Counted from the first letter of the stretch, positions 54,078-62,635 are shown. The stretch is DNA of 64,000 nucleotides from Eubacterium sp. (GCA_021769425.1 JAETSX010000012.1:51137-115136); one strand, 5' to 3'. A program made the numbers and translations. The notes: generated by a model not told the origin, from the letters alone.

Positions 54078-56042
54078 ATGTGTACAAAGTGCAGTAAAGG
54101 TAAATATTATATGACAACGGCAATTGCCTATACCTCAGGGAAACCGCATATTGGAAATACCTATGAGATAGTGCTGGCAGACAGCATTGCCCGGTTTAAA
54201 CGTCAGCAGGGGTATGATGTCTATTTTCAGACCGGAACGGATGAGCATGGACAGAAGATTCAGATTAAGGCAGAAGAAGCGGGTATCAGCCCTAAGGAAT
54301 ATGTGGACAAGGTTGCTGGAACAGTAAAGGATATCTGGGATTTAATGAATTCCTCTTATGACAGCTTTGTCCGGACTACAGATAAAGATCACGAAGAACA
54401 GGTGGCAAAAATATTCAAAAAATTATACGATCAGGGAGATATTTACAAGGGAGCCTATGAAGGTCTGTACTGTACTCCCTGTGAGTCTTTCTGGACGGAA
54501 TCCCAGTTAGTGGACGGCAAATGCCCGGACTGCGGCGGAGAGGTTCAGCCAGCCCGGGAAGAGGCTTATTTCTTTAAAATGAGCAAATATGCGGACAGGC
54601 TGATTGAACATATCAATACCCATCCGGAATTTATCCAGCCGGTGTCCCGCAAGAATGAAATGATGAACAATTTCCTGCTGCCGGGGCTTCAGGATCTGTG
54701 TGTATCCCGTACATCGTTCAGTTGGGGAATTCCGGTGGGCTTTGATCCGAAGCATGTGATTTATGTGTGGCTGGATGCGCTCAGCAATTATATTACCAAG
54801 ATAGGCTATGATGCAGAAGGGAATTCCAGTGAATTATTCAGGAAGAACTGGCCCGCGGAACTGCATCTGATTGGAAAAGACATTATTCGGTTCCATACCA
54901 TTTACTGGCCGATTTTTCTGATGGCTCTGGATCTGCCTTTGCCGAAACAGATTTTCGGACATCCCTGGCTGCTTCAGGGGGACGGCAAGATGAGCAAGTC
55001 CAAGGGAAATGTGCTCTATGCAGATGAGATGACGAAGGTGTTCGGAGTAGACGCTATCCGTTATTTCCTTCTTCATGAAATGCCCTTTGACAATGACGGC
55101 GTCATTTCCTGGGAGCTGGTGACAGAGCGGCGCAATTCTGATTTGGCCAACACCCTTGGAAATCTGGTGAACCGCACCATTTCCATGAGCAACAAGTACT
55201 TTGACGGCGTGGTAACCAATGAGAATGTGGCGGAGGATGTGGATGACGACTTGAAGCGCATGGTGACAGGCACAGTGAAGAAAGTATCCGCTAAAATGGA
55301 GGAACTTCGGGTAGCCGATGCCCTGACAGAAATCTTCAATCTGTTTAAACGCTGCAATAAATATATTGATGAGACAACTCCCTGGATTCTGGCGAAAGAA
55401 GAGGCTTCTAAACCGCGTCTTGCAACGGTCTTGTATAACCTGGTGGACAGCATTGCCATAGGCGCCAGTTTGTTAAAGAGCTTTATGCCGGAAACTTCTG
55501 AGAAAATTCTATCTCAGTTAAATGCATTTGAGGTGCCCTTTGATGAACTGGACAGTTTCGGCCATTACGGAAGCGGAACCAAGGTAATTTCCCAGCCGGA
55601 AATTCTTTTCGAACGGATGAAGCTGGAAGATGTATTTGCCAGGGTAGAGGAATTGTATTCTGCGCAGCAGGAAGAGAAGGAGCCGGAAGAAGCAGGCATT
55701 GATCTGGAACCGAAAGCAGAAATCGAGTATGACGATTTTATGAAAATGCAGTTTCAGGTAGGAGAGATTATCGCCTGTGAAGCGGTTGCCAAATCCAAGA
55801 AACTTCTCTGTTCTCAGGTGCGGATTGGGAGCCAGGTGAAACAGATTGTGTCCGGTATTCGGAAATATTATACGCCGGAAGAAATGGTGGGCAAAAAGGT
55901 AATGGTACTGGTAAATCTGAAGCCTGCAAAGCTGGCAGGAGTATTATCTGAAGGAATGCTTCTGTGCGCAGAGAATGAAAACGGTGAACTGGCATTGGTG
56001 GCGCCGGAAAAAAATATGCCTTCCGGAGCGGAAATCTGCTGA
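54078..56042 (+). CDS. metG: Methionyl-tRNA synthetase with C-terminal tRNA-binding domain
   Basis: A class I aminoacyl-tRNA synthetase charging tRNA-Met. The HIGH-type motif is KPHIGNTYE and the KMSKS loop is DGKMSKSKGN. The zinc-binding CTPCESFW...CPDCGG in the connective peptide defines the metal-binding subtype. The last ~110 residues (YDDFMKMQFQVGEI...) are the EMAP/Trbp111-like dimerisation and tRNA-binding domain. The length of 654 residues is normal. ATG 54078 follows AAGGAGG; an earlier GTG-type extension at 54045 runs through the promoter and is rejected. It heads a housekeeping run with the GGDEF protein and tatD; metG-tatD-rsmA proximity is common in Bacillota. Confidence 0.96.
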   Translation: MCTKCSKGKYYMTTAIAYTSGKPHIGNTYEIVLADSIARFKRQQGYDVYFQTGTDEHGQKIQIKAEEAGISPKEYVDKVAGTVKDIWDLMNSSYDSFVRTTDKDHEEQVAKIFKKLYDQGDIYKGAYEGLYCTPCESFWTESQLVDGKCPDCGGEVQPAREEAYFFKMSKYADRLIEHINTHPEFIQPVSRKNEMMNNFLLPGLQDLCVSRTSFSWGIPVGFDPKHVIYVWLDALSNYITKIGYDAEGNSSELFRKNWPAELHLIGKDIIRFHTIYWPIFLMALDLPLPKQIFGHPWLLQGDGKMSKSKGNVLYADEMTKVFGVDAIRYFLLHEMPFDNDGVISWELVTERRNSDLANTLGNLVNRTISMSNKYFDGVVTNENVAEDVDDDLKRMVTGTVKKVSAKMEELRVADALTEIFNLFKRCNKYIDETTPWILAKEEASKPRLATVLYNLVDSIAIGASLLKSFMPETSEKILSQLNAFEVPFDELDSFGHYGSGTKVISQPEILFERMKLEDVFARVEELYSAQQEEKEPEEAGIDLEPKAEIEYDDFMKMQFQVGEIIACEAVAKSKKLLCSQVRIGSQVKQIVSGIRKYYTPEEMVGKKVMVLVNLKPAKLAGVLSEGMLLCAENENGELALVAPEKNMPSGAEIC

Positions 56043-56107
56043 TAAATGCTTTCTGTCAGCTGCATTCTGCGATTTTGGGGCAATAGAAATAAAAATGGAG
56101 GAAAAGA

Positions 56108-57733
56108 ATGGATTTTACAGGTTATGACGGAGAAATCCGTAAACTGGTAAAAGAGATTACGGAGTGCCGTTACAGAAGAGACGGGGCATATATGGAGGAC
56201 TGCAGAAAGCTCATCAAGATAGGAAAAGAGAGAGAAGATTCCTATCTTCTGGGCTTTGCCTGTTATTACCAGGCAGAAGGATATTTCTGTCTTAACGATC
56301 ATCAGAACATGATTAACAGCTTAACCGAAGGCATTGTAAATCAGCGGGAAGCTTCCCAGTGGAGACTGCTGGTGCGCTCCCATAATGCCATGGGGATTGA
56401 CGCTATTAACAGGGGGAATGCCACAGTTGCGCTGGATCAGTATATTACAGCCCTTTCTTATGGAAAAAAATATGACTATCCCTATGAAACCGCTCTTGTG
56501 AACAGTAACGTTGGAAGGCTGTATATGTCCTTCGGGGAATACGATGCGGCCGTTCATTATCTGAAAAAGGCATCACAGACTTTCTGGGATTACAGAGATG
56601 ATTTCTTTGGAAGGGTAAATTTGGCCACTGCCTATGCCTCCCTGGGAAGGTGCAGTCTTTTTCAGAAAAATCTGAAACAAGCTGAGGAGTATGAAGAGAA
56701 AATCCACCAGGCAGGCAAAGAAGCGGAGTTCAACTATTTTATGACCCGGGGATTGTTTGCAAAGATACGCCATGAACAGGGGCGCTGGCAGGAAAGAGAT
56801 CAGTATATTGAAAATATTGCTCAAAATCTGAAGGGATTTCAAACGCTGATAGACAGCCATGAAGATGTGTTTGATTTTCTGGATTTTCTTCTGGAAATTG
56901 AAAAGTATCAGGAACTTGAGAAAGTATTTCCAAGGCTGGAGCGCATGGCAGAGGAATCCGGAATTACAAATCTGAAAATTGAGCTTTTGCGCCGTCAGGC
57001 GGAATATTACCGTGCAGTGCAGAATCGGGAGAATTATCTGGAAGTATGCGCCAGGCTGTACGAAGAGAGGGAGATTTTAAAAGAAGAGGGCGTGAGCGTT
57101 TTTCATCGGGCCACAGAGCTTCGGTTCAGCCTGGAACGGGCCAGGAAAAAAGAAAAAGAGCTGCTGAAGGAAAAACAGATTCTAAAGGAGCGTTCCGAAA
57201 AGGATGCGTTGACAGGGTTGGCGAACCGCTACAAGCTGAATGATTATGCCGGAAAGATTTTTGACAAAGCCAGAGAAAGGCATGATTTGCTTTCTATAGA
57301 GATTTTTGATGTGGATTATTTTAAACAGTATAATGATACCTATGGGCATCAGGCGGGAGACGGCTGCCTGAAAGAGATAGGGAAAATATTGAGCGAACTG
57401 ATGCAGCGGGATAAAGATATATTCTGTGCCCGGTACGGCGGTGATGAGTTCATTGTAATTTATTACGGGAAAAGTGACGAAGAGATTTTAAATCTGGCGA
57501 AAGAGCTCCGTCAGAGGGTTCTGGATTTGAGGTTGGAACATAAAGAATCGCAGGTATCCGGGTATGTGACAATCTCTCAGGGAATCCGCAACAGCATTCC
57601 CAGACATCAGCACCGAATGTGGGATTATCTCTGTGCGGCAGATAAAGCGCTGTACCGTGTGAAGAAGAAAAGGAAAAACAGTATCTGTCTGATACATAAA
57701 AATGAAGATAATGCAGAAAGCGTGATAGTATGA
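56108..57733 (+). CDS. TPR-linked diguanylate cyclase (GGDEF)
   Basis: A 541-residue cytoplasmic protein. Residues about 15-330 are TPR-like helical repeats (VNSNVGRLYMSFGEYDAAVHYL), a coiled-coil linker (ARKKEKELLKEKQILKERSEKD) follows, and a GGDEF domain occupies about 365-535. The active-site loop is intact GGDEF at 444-448, preceded by DALTGLANRYKLN, so synthesis of c-di-GMP is expected. The spacing before GGDEF (RDKDIFCARYGGDEF) is one residue longer than the usual inhibitory-site pattern. ATGGAGGAAAAGA gives the ribosome binding site. Its stop overlaps the tatD start by 4 bp. Confidence 0.88.
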   Translation: MDFTGYDGEIRKLVKEITECRYRRDGAYMEDCRKLIKIGKEREDSYLLGFACYYQAEGYFCLNDHQNMINSLTEGIVNQREASQWRLLVRSHNAMGIDAINRGNATVALDQYITALSYGKKYDYPYETALVNSNVGRLYMSFGEYDAAVHYLKKASQTFWDYRDDFFGRVNLATAYASLGRCSLFQKNLKQAEEYEEKIHQAGKEAEFNYFMTRGLFAKIRHEQGRWQERDQYIENIAQNLKGFQTLIDSHEDVFDFLDFLLEIEKYQELEKVFPRLERMAEESGITNLKIELLRRQAEYYRAVQNRENYLEVCARLYEEREILKEEGVSVFHRATELRFSLERARKKEKELLKEKQILKERSEKDALTGLANRYKLNDYAGKIFDKARERHDLLSIEIFDVDYFKQYNDTYGHQAGDGCLKEIGKILSELMQRDKDIFCARYGGDEFIVIYYGKSDEEILNLAKELRQRVLDLRLEHKESQVSGYVTISQGIRNSIPRHQHRMWDYLCAADKALYRVKKKRKNSICLIHKNEDNAESVIV

Positions 57734-58506
57734 TTTTTGAAAGCCATGCCCATTATGACGACAGAAAGTTTGACAGTGACAGAGATGAATTGCTGTCTTC
57801 CATGCAGGATCAGGGAATAGAGACGATTATAAATGTTGGTTCCGATTTAAAAGGAGCCCGGAAGACGGTTGCTTTGACGGAAGAGTATGATTTTATTTAC
57901 GGAGCCATAGGAATTCATCCCAGCGATATCGGTGATTTGAATGAGGAAGTCTATAAATGGATGCAGGAAACCAGCAGACTGCCGAAAATAACCGCCATAG
58001 GGGAAATCGGCCTGGATTATTACTGGGATAAAGACGAAGAGGTAAAACGCAGCCAGCGTTACTGGTTCTGCAGGCAGATGGAGCTTGCCCGGGAGGAGGG
58101 CCTTCCGGTGATAATACATTCCAGGGACGCGGCGGAGGACACGTTGAAACTGGTGAAGGGAATCCATGGGGAAGAGATTGGGGGCGTCATCCATTGTTTT
58201 TCTTATTCCCTGGAAATGGCGGAAGAATATATCAGAATGGGATATTACATTGGCATCGGCGGTGTGGTAACCTATAAAAATGCTAAAAAATTAAAAGAAG
58301 TGGCTGCGCAGATTCCGCTGGATCGGATTCTTTTGGAGACAGACTGTCCCTATCTGGCGCCTGAACCGGAACGGGGAAAACGAAACTCTTCGCTGAACTT
58401 ACCTTATGTGGCGCAGGAGATTGCAGAGCTCAGAGGAATTCCTCAGAAAGAAGTGGAGACGGTTACCAGAGAGAACGCCAGAAGATTATTTCGGAAAGTG
58501 AAATAA
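57730..58506 (+). CDS. tatD: TatD-family metal-dependent DNase
   Basis: A 258-residue TatD nuclease with a TIM-barrel metallohydrolase fold. Metal ligands are visible as HAHYDD (residues 6-11), GEIGLDYYW, VIIHSRDA, GVIHCF and LLETDCPYLAP. Roles proposed for the family include DNA repair and degradation, acting on 3' ends. ATG 57730 overlaps the stop of the GGDEF gene (ATGA), so the two are coupled. In many Bacillota tatD lies between metG and rsmA; here an ABC/GntR module of 4 kb is interposed before rsmA, suggesting insertion of that module. Confidence 0.95.
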   Translation: MIFESHAHYDDRKFDSDRDELLSSMQDQGIETIINVGSDLKGARKTVALTEEYDFIYGAIGIHPSDIGDLNEEVYKWMQETSRLPKITAIGEIGLDYYWDKDEEVKRSQRYWFCRQMELAREEGLPVIIHSRDAAEDTLKLVKGIHGEEIGGVIHCFSYSLEMAEEYIRMGYYIGIGGVVTYKNAKKLKEVAAQIPLDRILLETDCPYLAPEPERGKRNSSLNLPYVAQEIAELRGIPQKEVETVTRENARRLFRKVK

Positions 58507-58517
58507 ATAAAAAACAC

Positions 58518-58546
58518 TTGACAGACCTGTGTATATACTGTATATA
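58518..58546 (+). promoter_or_regulatory. Strong promoter overlapping a palindromic operator
   Basis: Perfect -35 TTGACA (58518-58523), a 17-bp spacer and TATATA (58541-58546). The -10 region lies in the centre of the 56-bp palindrome, so a bound repressor would block it directly. Confidence 0.75.
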
Positions 58547-58576
58547 TTAATATATACAGTATATACACAGGTCTGT
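58521..58576. promoter_or_regulatory. 56-bp perfect palindrome, likely GntR (YtrA-type) operator
   Basis: Two 28-bp arms, 58521-58548 and 58549-58576, are exact reverse complements with no spacer. The arm contains ACAGACCTGTGTATATACTG. It overlaps the promoter of the ABC/GntR operon and lies 43 bp before the first gene. YtrA-subfamily GntR repressors, one of which is encoded at 60477, commonly bind TGTATATAC-like palindromes at their own operon. As RNA it could also form a long hairpin. Confidence 0.75.
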
Positions 58577-58603
58577 TGTGCGTAAAAGAGGAAATTCTGG
58601 AAA

Positions 58604-58712
58604 GACAGGTGAAAACATATGCAATGGAAAACAGAGGGATCAGAAAATATGCAAGGGCATGGGAACAGCCGGAAAGGACAGGCAAAAACAGATGCAATGG
58701 AAAAAGCGGAAT
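58604..58712 (+). repeat. 73-bp-offset duplication at the 5' end of the ABC ATPase gene
   Basis: GACAGGTGAAAACATATGCA (from 58604) recurs as GACAGGCAAAAACAGATGCA (from 58677), and the match continues through ATGGAAAA. The repeat carries the start region, giving two in-frame candidate starts, ATG 58619 and ATG 58697. The copies have diverged more than the other gene-end duplications here. Confidence 0.65.
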
Positions 58713-59593
58713 CCGATGGTCTGCAGCCATTGCTGCAGATAGAACATGCAGGCGCTGAACGGGGAAATACATTTTGGCTGCGGGATGTGAACCTGGCTTT
58801 AGAGCCGGGAACCTTTATGGGGATCATCGGCAGAAACGGGGCAGGCAAGACAACGCTGTTTCACATGCTGTGCGGGCTTTCCCGCATCAGCCAGGGAGAT
58901 GTATGGCTGGAGGGAATCAGTATGAAGCAGGAGCCGGGACGCTGCAGACAGAAGATGGGAATTATCTTTGATGATGATTATTTCCGGCTGGATCTTTCTG
59001 CGAAATATGCTGCAAAAGTATATGGGAAATATTATGAGAATTATTCCCAGAAAGACTTTTTGTCTTATTGCAGGAAATTTGAAGTGGATATTCGGCAAAA
59101 TGTCCGGAAAATGTCCAAGGGGAATTATATGAAGTTCCAGCTTGCTTTTGCGCTGGCCCACCATCCCCGGCTGATTCTGATGGATGAACCGGAGGCAGGG
59201 CTGGATCCGGTGTTCCGAAGGGAATGGATGAATATGCTTTACGATATTCTGGATGATTCCTGCAGTATTTTGTTTGCCACACATTTGACAGAAGAACTGG
59301 AGCAGTATGCGGACGCAGTCACCATGCTGTCTCAGGGGCGGCAGATATTTTCCCTCACTATGCCTCAAATAGAGGAACAGTACCGGATTGTAAGAGGAAG
59401 TAAAGTACAGTTGGACTACCTGGAGAAACGTCTGATTGGCAGACGAAGTATGGAATATTATGAGGAAGGGCTGTTTCAGAAAGATGGCCGGGAATTGTGG
59501 GAGGAGGTCAGCCAGTCACGGCCTACGCTGGCCCAGTTGATGGATTATCTGGATGGTATAACAGGATGTGCAGAACGGGGAATGGGAGGATGA
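58619..59593 (+). CDS. ABC transporter ATP-binding protein (first module)
   Basis: A 324-residue ABC ATPase. Walker A is GRNGAGKTT (about 75-83), the signature region is MSKGNYMKFQLAFAL (a degenerate LSxGQ), and Walker B is LILMDEPEAGLDP. It resembles the YtrB/EcsA-like ATPases found with YtrA regulators. The first ~26 residues have a biased composition and arise from a 5' duplication. ATG 58619 has CAGGTG before it, while ATG 58697 gives a more family-like N-terminus. It is first in the operon behind the palindromic promoter. The membrane partner starts 4 bp after its stop. Confidence 0.88.
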   Translation: MQWKTEGSENMQGHGNSRKGQAKTDAMEKAESDGLQPLLQIEHAGAERGNTFWLRDVNLALEPGTFMGIIGRNGAGKTTLFHMLCGLSRISQGDVWLEGISMKQEPGRCRQKMGIIFDDDYFRLDLSAKYAAKVYGKYYENYSQKDFLSYCRKFEVDIRQNVRKMSKGNYMKFQLAFALAHHPRLILMDEPEAGLDPVFRREWMNMLYDILDDSCSILFATHLTEELEQYADAVTMLSQGRQIFSLTMPQIEEQYRIVRGSKVQLDYLEKRLIGRRSMEYYEEGLFQKDGRELWEEVSQSRPTLAQLMDYLDGITGCAERGMGG

Positions 59594-59597
59594 AAAA

Positions 59598-60359
59598 ATG
59601 TGGAAGAAGATGGAAGAAAACAGAATAGAAGAGAAAGAGAAAACAGAAGAAAACCGGATAAGAAAGGCCGGACGGTATGCAGAGTGGAAAAATTTTTCTC
59701 CGGCGAAATTCCTGTATACCGGACAGGAGATGTTGGTGGAAATACGGGCTTCTCTCTACACAGCCAGAGGAAAAATAGGGCTTATTTTGTCTCTGGCAGG
59801 AATTCTCTGGGGGCTAAGTGAGGTCAATGGCTTCACCGGAGGGGAACCTGAACCTTTCGTTTTGGCCGCCGCTCTGATGTGGTTGGCGATGGGGCTTGCA
59901 ATGCTGGTGACTTTGGAAAATAACAAGCTTTTGTATCTGCTTCCCGTCAGCAGAAAAGAATTCGCAGCCTTACAGATACGGCGGATGATATGGATCTTTC
60001 TGATGATTCTGGGGGTGATGGCCTTGTTTCTTGCCTGTATGGATCTAAAAGCCGCTGTTTTTTGGAGAAATCTGTTATTAAAAGCAATTCCTTTCAGCGG
60101 GGCCATGAGTATTTATACCATTGCAGCCATTAAACCGGTGAAAGAGAGCCAGCAGACGGGGAAAAAGATTTATCAGTTGTCAAATGCTGTCATTATTTTG
60201 GTGCTGGTATGCTGCTTTTTGAATTTTATTGTGTTCAAAGATTCCTGGAGCATCCTGGACTGGATGATTTCGGTGACGGATTATGGCGTAAATATGTTTA
60301 CCGTCGGATATCTCTATTGGAAATTCGGCTGTGCAGACGTATATTATGATGAAATATAG
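59598..60359 (+). CDS. ABC transporter membrane protein (first module)
   Basis: A 253-residue membrane protein with about six hydrophobic segments between residues 50 and 245. The charged N-terminus (EEKEKTEENR) precedes the first segment. It shares no strong motif, but position and topology identify it as the permease partner of the adjacent ATPase. ATG 59598 follows GGGAGG by 8 bp; an in-frame ATG at 59568 lies inside the ATPase gene and is rejected. Repeat A copy 3 lies between it and the GntR gene. Confidence 0.75.
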   Translation: MWKKMEENRIEEKEKTEENRIRKAGRYAEWKNFSPAKFLYTGQEMLVEIRASLYTARGKIGLILSLAGILWGLSEVNGFTGGEPEPFVLAAALMWLAMGLAMLVTLENNKLLYLLPVSRKEFAALQIRRMIWIFLMILGVMALFLACMDLKAAVFWRNLLLKAIPFSGAMSIYTIAAIKPVKESQQTGKKIYQLSNAVIILVLVCCFLNFIVFKDSWSILDWMISVTDYGVNMFTVGYLYWKFGCADVYYDEI

Positions 60360-60370
60360 AGCAACAGGGT

Positions 60371-60462
60371 TATACTCACGAGCATACTTATTTGCCAAAT
60401 CATTTGCTTTTTCCTCAAAGCTGCGAAGGATCTGCCGGCAAATGATTTCGCTTACGGGTATA
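60371..60462. repeat. Dispersed repeat A, copy 3
   Basis: A 92-bp copy, slightly diverged in the loop (CTGCGAAGGATCTGCCGG). The 11-bp inner arms AAATCATTTGC and GCAAATGATTT are unchanged. It sits inside the ABC operon, ending 15 bp before the GntR start, so it must be transcribed. Confidence 0.9.
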
Positions 60463-60476
60463 GAAAGAGGGCACAG

Positions 60477-60851
60477 ATGAAAATTTTAATTTCAAACACC
60501 AGCAATCTTGCGATATATGAGCAGATCATCCGCCAGATTAAGGATGCAGTGATAGCCAAAGAGATTCAGGAGGGGGAAATGCTGCCCTCCATACGTTCAC
60601 TGGCCAAGGACTTGCAGATCAGCGTGATTACCACGAAGCGGGCATACGAAGAACTGGAAAAAGAAGGCCTGATTTATTCCGTAAAGGGCAAAGGGTTCTA
60701 CGTTGCGAAACAGAATACCAATATGCTGAAAGAAAAAAAGATGCAAATGCTTGAAGAAGAGCTGGGAAAACTGGCAGCAGAATGGAAGATGGCTGGGTTG
60801 TCCAAAGAAGATATGAAGGATTATATTGAGGTGTTGTTTGAAGAACTGTAG
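60477..60851 (+). CDS. GntR-family regulator, YtrA subfamily
   Basis: A 124-residue transcription regulator. The winged helix-turn-helix of the GntR family occupies residues 10-78 (PSIRSLAKDLQISVITTKRAYEELEKEGLI). Only about 45 residues follow, which is the short effector-free C-terminus typical of YtrA. Members usually repress adjacent ABC transporter operons and respond to cell-envelope-active antibiotics or unknown signals. GAGGGCACAG precedes the ATG. Unusually it is encoded between the two ABC modules rather than first. The 56-bp palindrome at 58521 is its likely operator. Confidence 0.92.
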   Translation: MKILISNTSNLAIYEQIIRQIKDAVIAKEIQEGEMLPSIRSLAKDLQISVITTKRAYEELEKEGLIYSVKGKGFYVAKQNTNMLKEKKMQMLEEELGKLAAEWKMAGLSKEDMKDYIEVLFEEL

Positions 60852-60872
60852 GCATTGGAGAAACTATTTTGG

Positions 60873-60958
60873 GACAATATGATGCAATGAGACAGGACAG
60901 CCTTGGGAGACGCTATTCTGAGACAATATGATGCAATGAGACAAGACAGCCTTGAGAG
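60873..60958 (+). repeat. 49-bp tandem duplication in the GntR-ABC spacer
   Basis: GACAATATGATGCAATGAGA starts at 60873 and again at 60922, continuing through CAGCCTTG with few differences. It fills most of the 167-bp gap between the GntR stop and the second ATPase gene and appears untranslated. Confidence 0.9.
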
Positions 60959-61018
60959 ATGCCGGGTGTTGTGAAAATGCAGAAATAGAGCGGGAGCGGA
61001 AGGCGGGAGGAAAAGATT

Positions 61019-61933
61019 ATGGACAAATATCAGGCAGGGTTAAGGATGAAAGAAGAGAGAAAGAATGAAAATAGCTTAAAAGCAGAGGGACTCTCCAAAA
61101 AGTACCGTAACTTTCAGTTGCGCGGCATATCCCTGGAAGTGCCGGCCGGGAGCATCCTTGGACTGTTGGGCAGAAACGGTGCAGGCAAGACAACGGTAAT
61201 GAAATTGCTGTCAGGCCATACTCCAAAAGGCAGCGGAAAAATATGGGTTGCAGGATATGACATGGACTGTGAACCAATTCCAGCCAAAGAACAGATTGGT
61301 TTGATGATAGATGAACCTATGTTTTTTGAAACCAGGAGTTTGTGGGAAAACGGAATGGCTTTCGGCAGATTTTACTCTGATTTCAGCGAAGATTCTTTTC
61401 GAAAGTGGCTTTCTGTATTCCGGCTGAGAAAGTCAGAATGGCCTGGTATGTTGTCAAAAGGAGAACGGATGAAATTTCAGTTTGCTTTTGCTCTGTCGCA
61501 TCATCCGAAAGCGCTTCTTTTAGACGAACCTACCGGAAATCTGGATCCTGTGTTTCGGAAAGAGTTTCTGGATCTTTTGCAGGAAACGGTAGAAGAGGAA
61601 CAGATTGGCGTATTGTTTTCTTCTCATCTTACTTCAGACCTGGAGCAGATTGCAGACGGCGTGGCATTATTAGAGCAGGGAGAACTTCTTTATTCCGATT
61701 CCCTGGAATCGCTGAAATCCCGCTACTGCCTGCTGAAAGGGGCGCCCGAGACAGGGAAAAGACTAAAAATGAGCAGAGAGCCTGGAATTGTGGGCATTCA
61801 GGTCAGCAGAGTGGGATTTGAAGCGATGGCGGATCTGAAACATATTTCAGAAAATATGCAGGAGATTATGGAAAACACGGTGCGGGAAGAGGTTGACTTG
61901 TCAAAGTGGATGTACTATATGACAAAACATTGA
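61019..61933 (+). CDS. ABC transporter ATP-binding protein (second module)
   Basis: A 304-residue ABC ATPase. Walker A is GRNGAGKTT (about 54-62), the signature is LSKGERMKFQFAFAL, and Walker B is ALLLDEPTGNLDP; the C-terminal ~70 residues are unassigned. It is clearly paralogous to the first ATPase of this operon, having the same degenerate signature form. GGGAGGAAAAGATT precedes the ATG. The last 12 codons are repeated just downstream (37-bp offset), where they would be read in another frame. The second membrane protein follows. Confidence 0.9.
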   Translation: MDKYQAGLRMKEERKNENSLKAEGLSKKYRNFQLRGISLEVPAGSILGLLGRNGAGKTTVMKLLSGHTPKGSGKIWVAGYDMDCEPIPAKEQIGLMIDEPMFFETRSLWENGMAFGRFYSDFSEDSFRKWLSVFRLRKSEWPGMLSKGERMKFQFAFALSHHPKALLLDEPTGNLDPVFRKEFLDLLQETVEEEQIGVLFSSHLTSDLEQIADGVALLEQGELLYSDSLESLKSRYCLLKGAPETGKRLKMSREPGIVGIQVSRVGFEAMADLKHISENMQEIMENTVREEVDLSKWMYYMTKH

Positions 61934-61966
61934 CTTGTCAAAGCGGATGTATTATATGACAAAGTT
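61893..61966 (+). repeat. 37-bp tandem duplication at the 3' end of the second ATPase gene
   Basis: TTGACTTGTCAAAG starts at 61893 and again at 61930, continuing through GGATGTA and TATATGACAAA. The first copy encodes the ATPase C-terminus (LSKWMYYMTK). The second creates an open reading start, TTG 61935, in frame with the next gene and encoding nearly the same residues (SKRMYYMTK). Confidence 0.9.
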
Positions 61967-61991
61967 AGCGGATGGAAAAAGAGGAAACAGT

Positions 61992-62582
61992 ATGTGGAAA
62001 AAAATTTTGCAGTTTGATAACCCGAATGGTCTGGGAGGTTTTGTACGTTCTCCCTTTTTAAATATCAACCGGAAAATTATCGGGGAAGGCGCAATGGGCG
62101 CCAGAGGCATGCTTCTGTTTTTGGGAAACAGCATTTATTTCATTTTGGCTCTGTGCGGAGACTATGAAGAGCCGATATTTATGGCAGATCTGGCGGCTGC
62201 AGTTGTTATGGGGCTTATCTTTCTTACCATGGTGCGTTTTACCAGAAGAGAGGGGGAGCGCTGGCGGCCAGTGTATCAGAAAATCAAGTATTTTCCAGTA
62301 GACAGAAAGAAATATCTGCTGGCCAAGGCAGTGCCTGCCGGGTGTGTGATTGGGATGGCGCTTGGGATTCAGTGGATGGCTTATCTGTGCAGAATACTCA
62401 TGCACCGGGGAATTCCGATGGAAATTATCGCAGTTATCACTTTGGGCACGCTGATCAGCGGTATCTTTTATTTTCTTTCCTTTCTGCTCTTACTGGTATT
62501 GGGAGAGCGGGCATTGAACCTGTTTCCAGTTCCGTTTGGAGCGGGAATTATCATGGTGCATCTGCTGTGCCGGGGGTGGTAG
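61992..62582 (+). CDS. ABC transporter membrane protein (second module)
   Basis: A 196-residue membrane protein with about five hydrophobic segments (residues 38-58, 62-80, 110-130, 140-165 and 172-192). It is the likely partner of the second ATPase. ATG 61992 has AGAGGAAAC 3-8 bp upstream. A TTG at 61935 in the same frame would add 19 residues derived from the duplicated ATPase tail; I consider that less likely, but it is possible. A terminator follows 53 bp later. Confidence 0.72.
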   Translation: MWKKILQFDNPNGLGGFVRSPFLNINRKIIGEGAMGARGMLLFLGNSIYFILALCGDYEEPIFMADLAAAVVMGLIFLTMVRFTRREGERWRPVYQKIKYFPVDRKKYLLAKAVPAGCVIGMALGIQWMAYLCRILMHRGIPMEIIAVITLGTLISGIFYFLSFLLLLVLGERALNLFPVPFGAGIIMVHLLCRGW

Positions 62583-62635
62583 GAAAGAAATCCAGCCTTT
62601 TGCTGAAAGCAAACTTTCAATGGGCTGGATTCAGG

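Noticed and set aside
57405..57450. Product-inhibition site of the GGDEF protein
   Set aside because: RDKD is one residue too far from GGDEF for the usual RxxD spacing, so I do not claim it.
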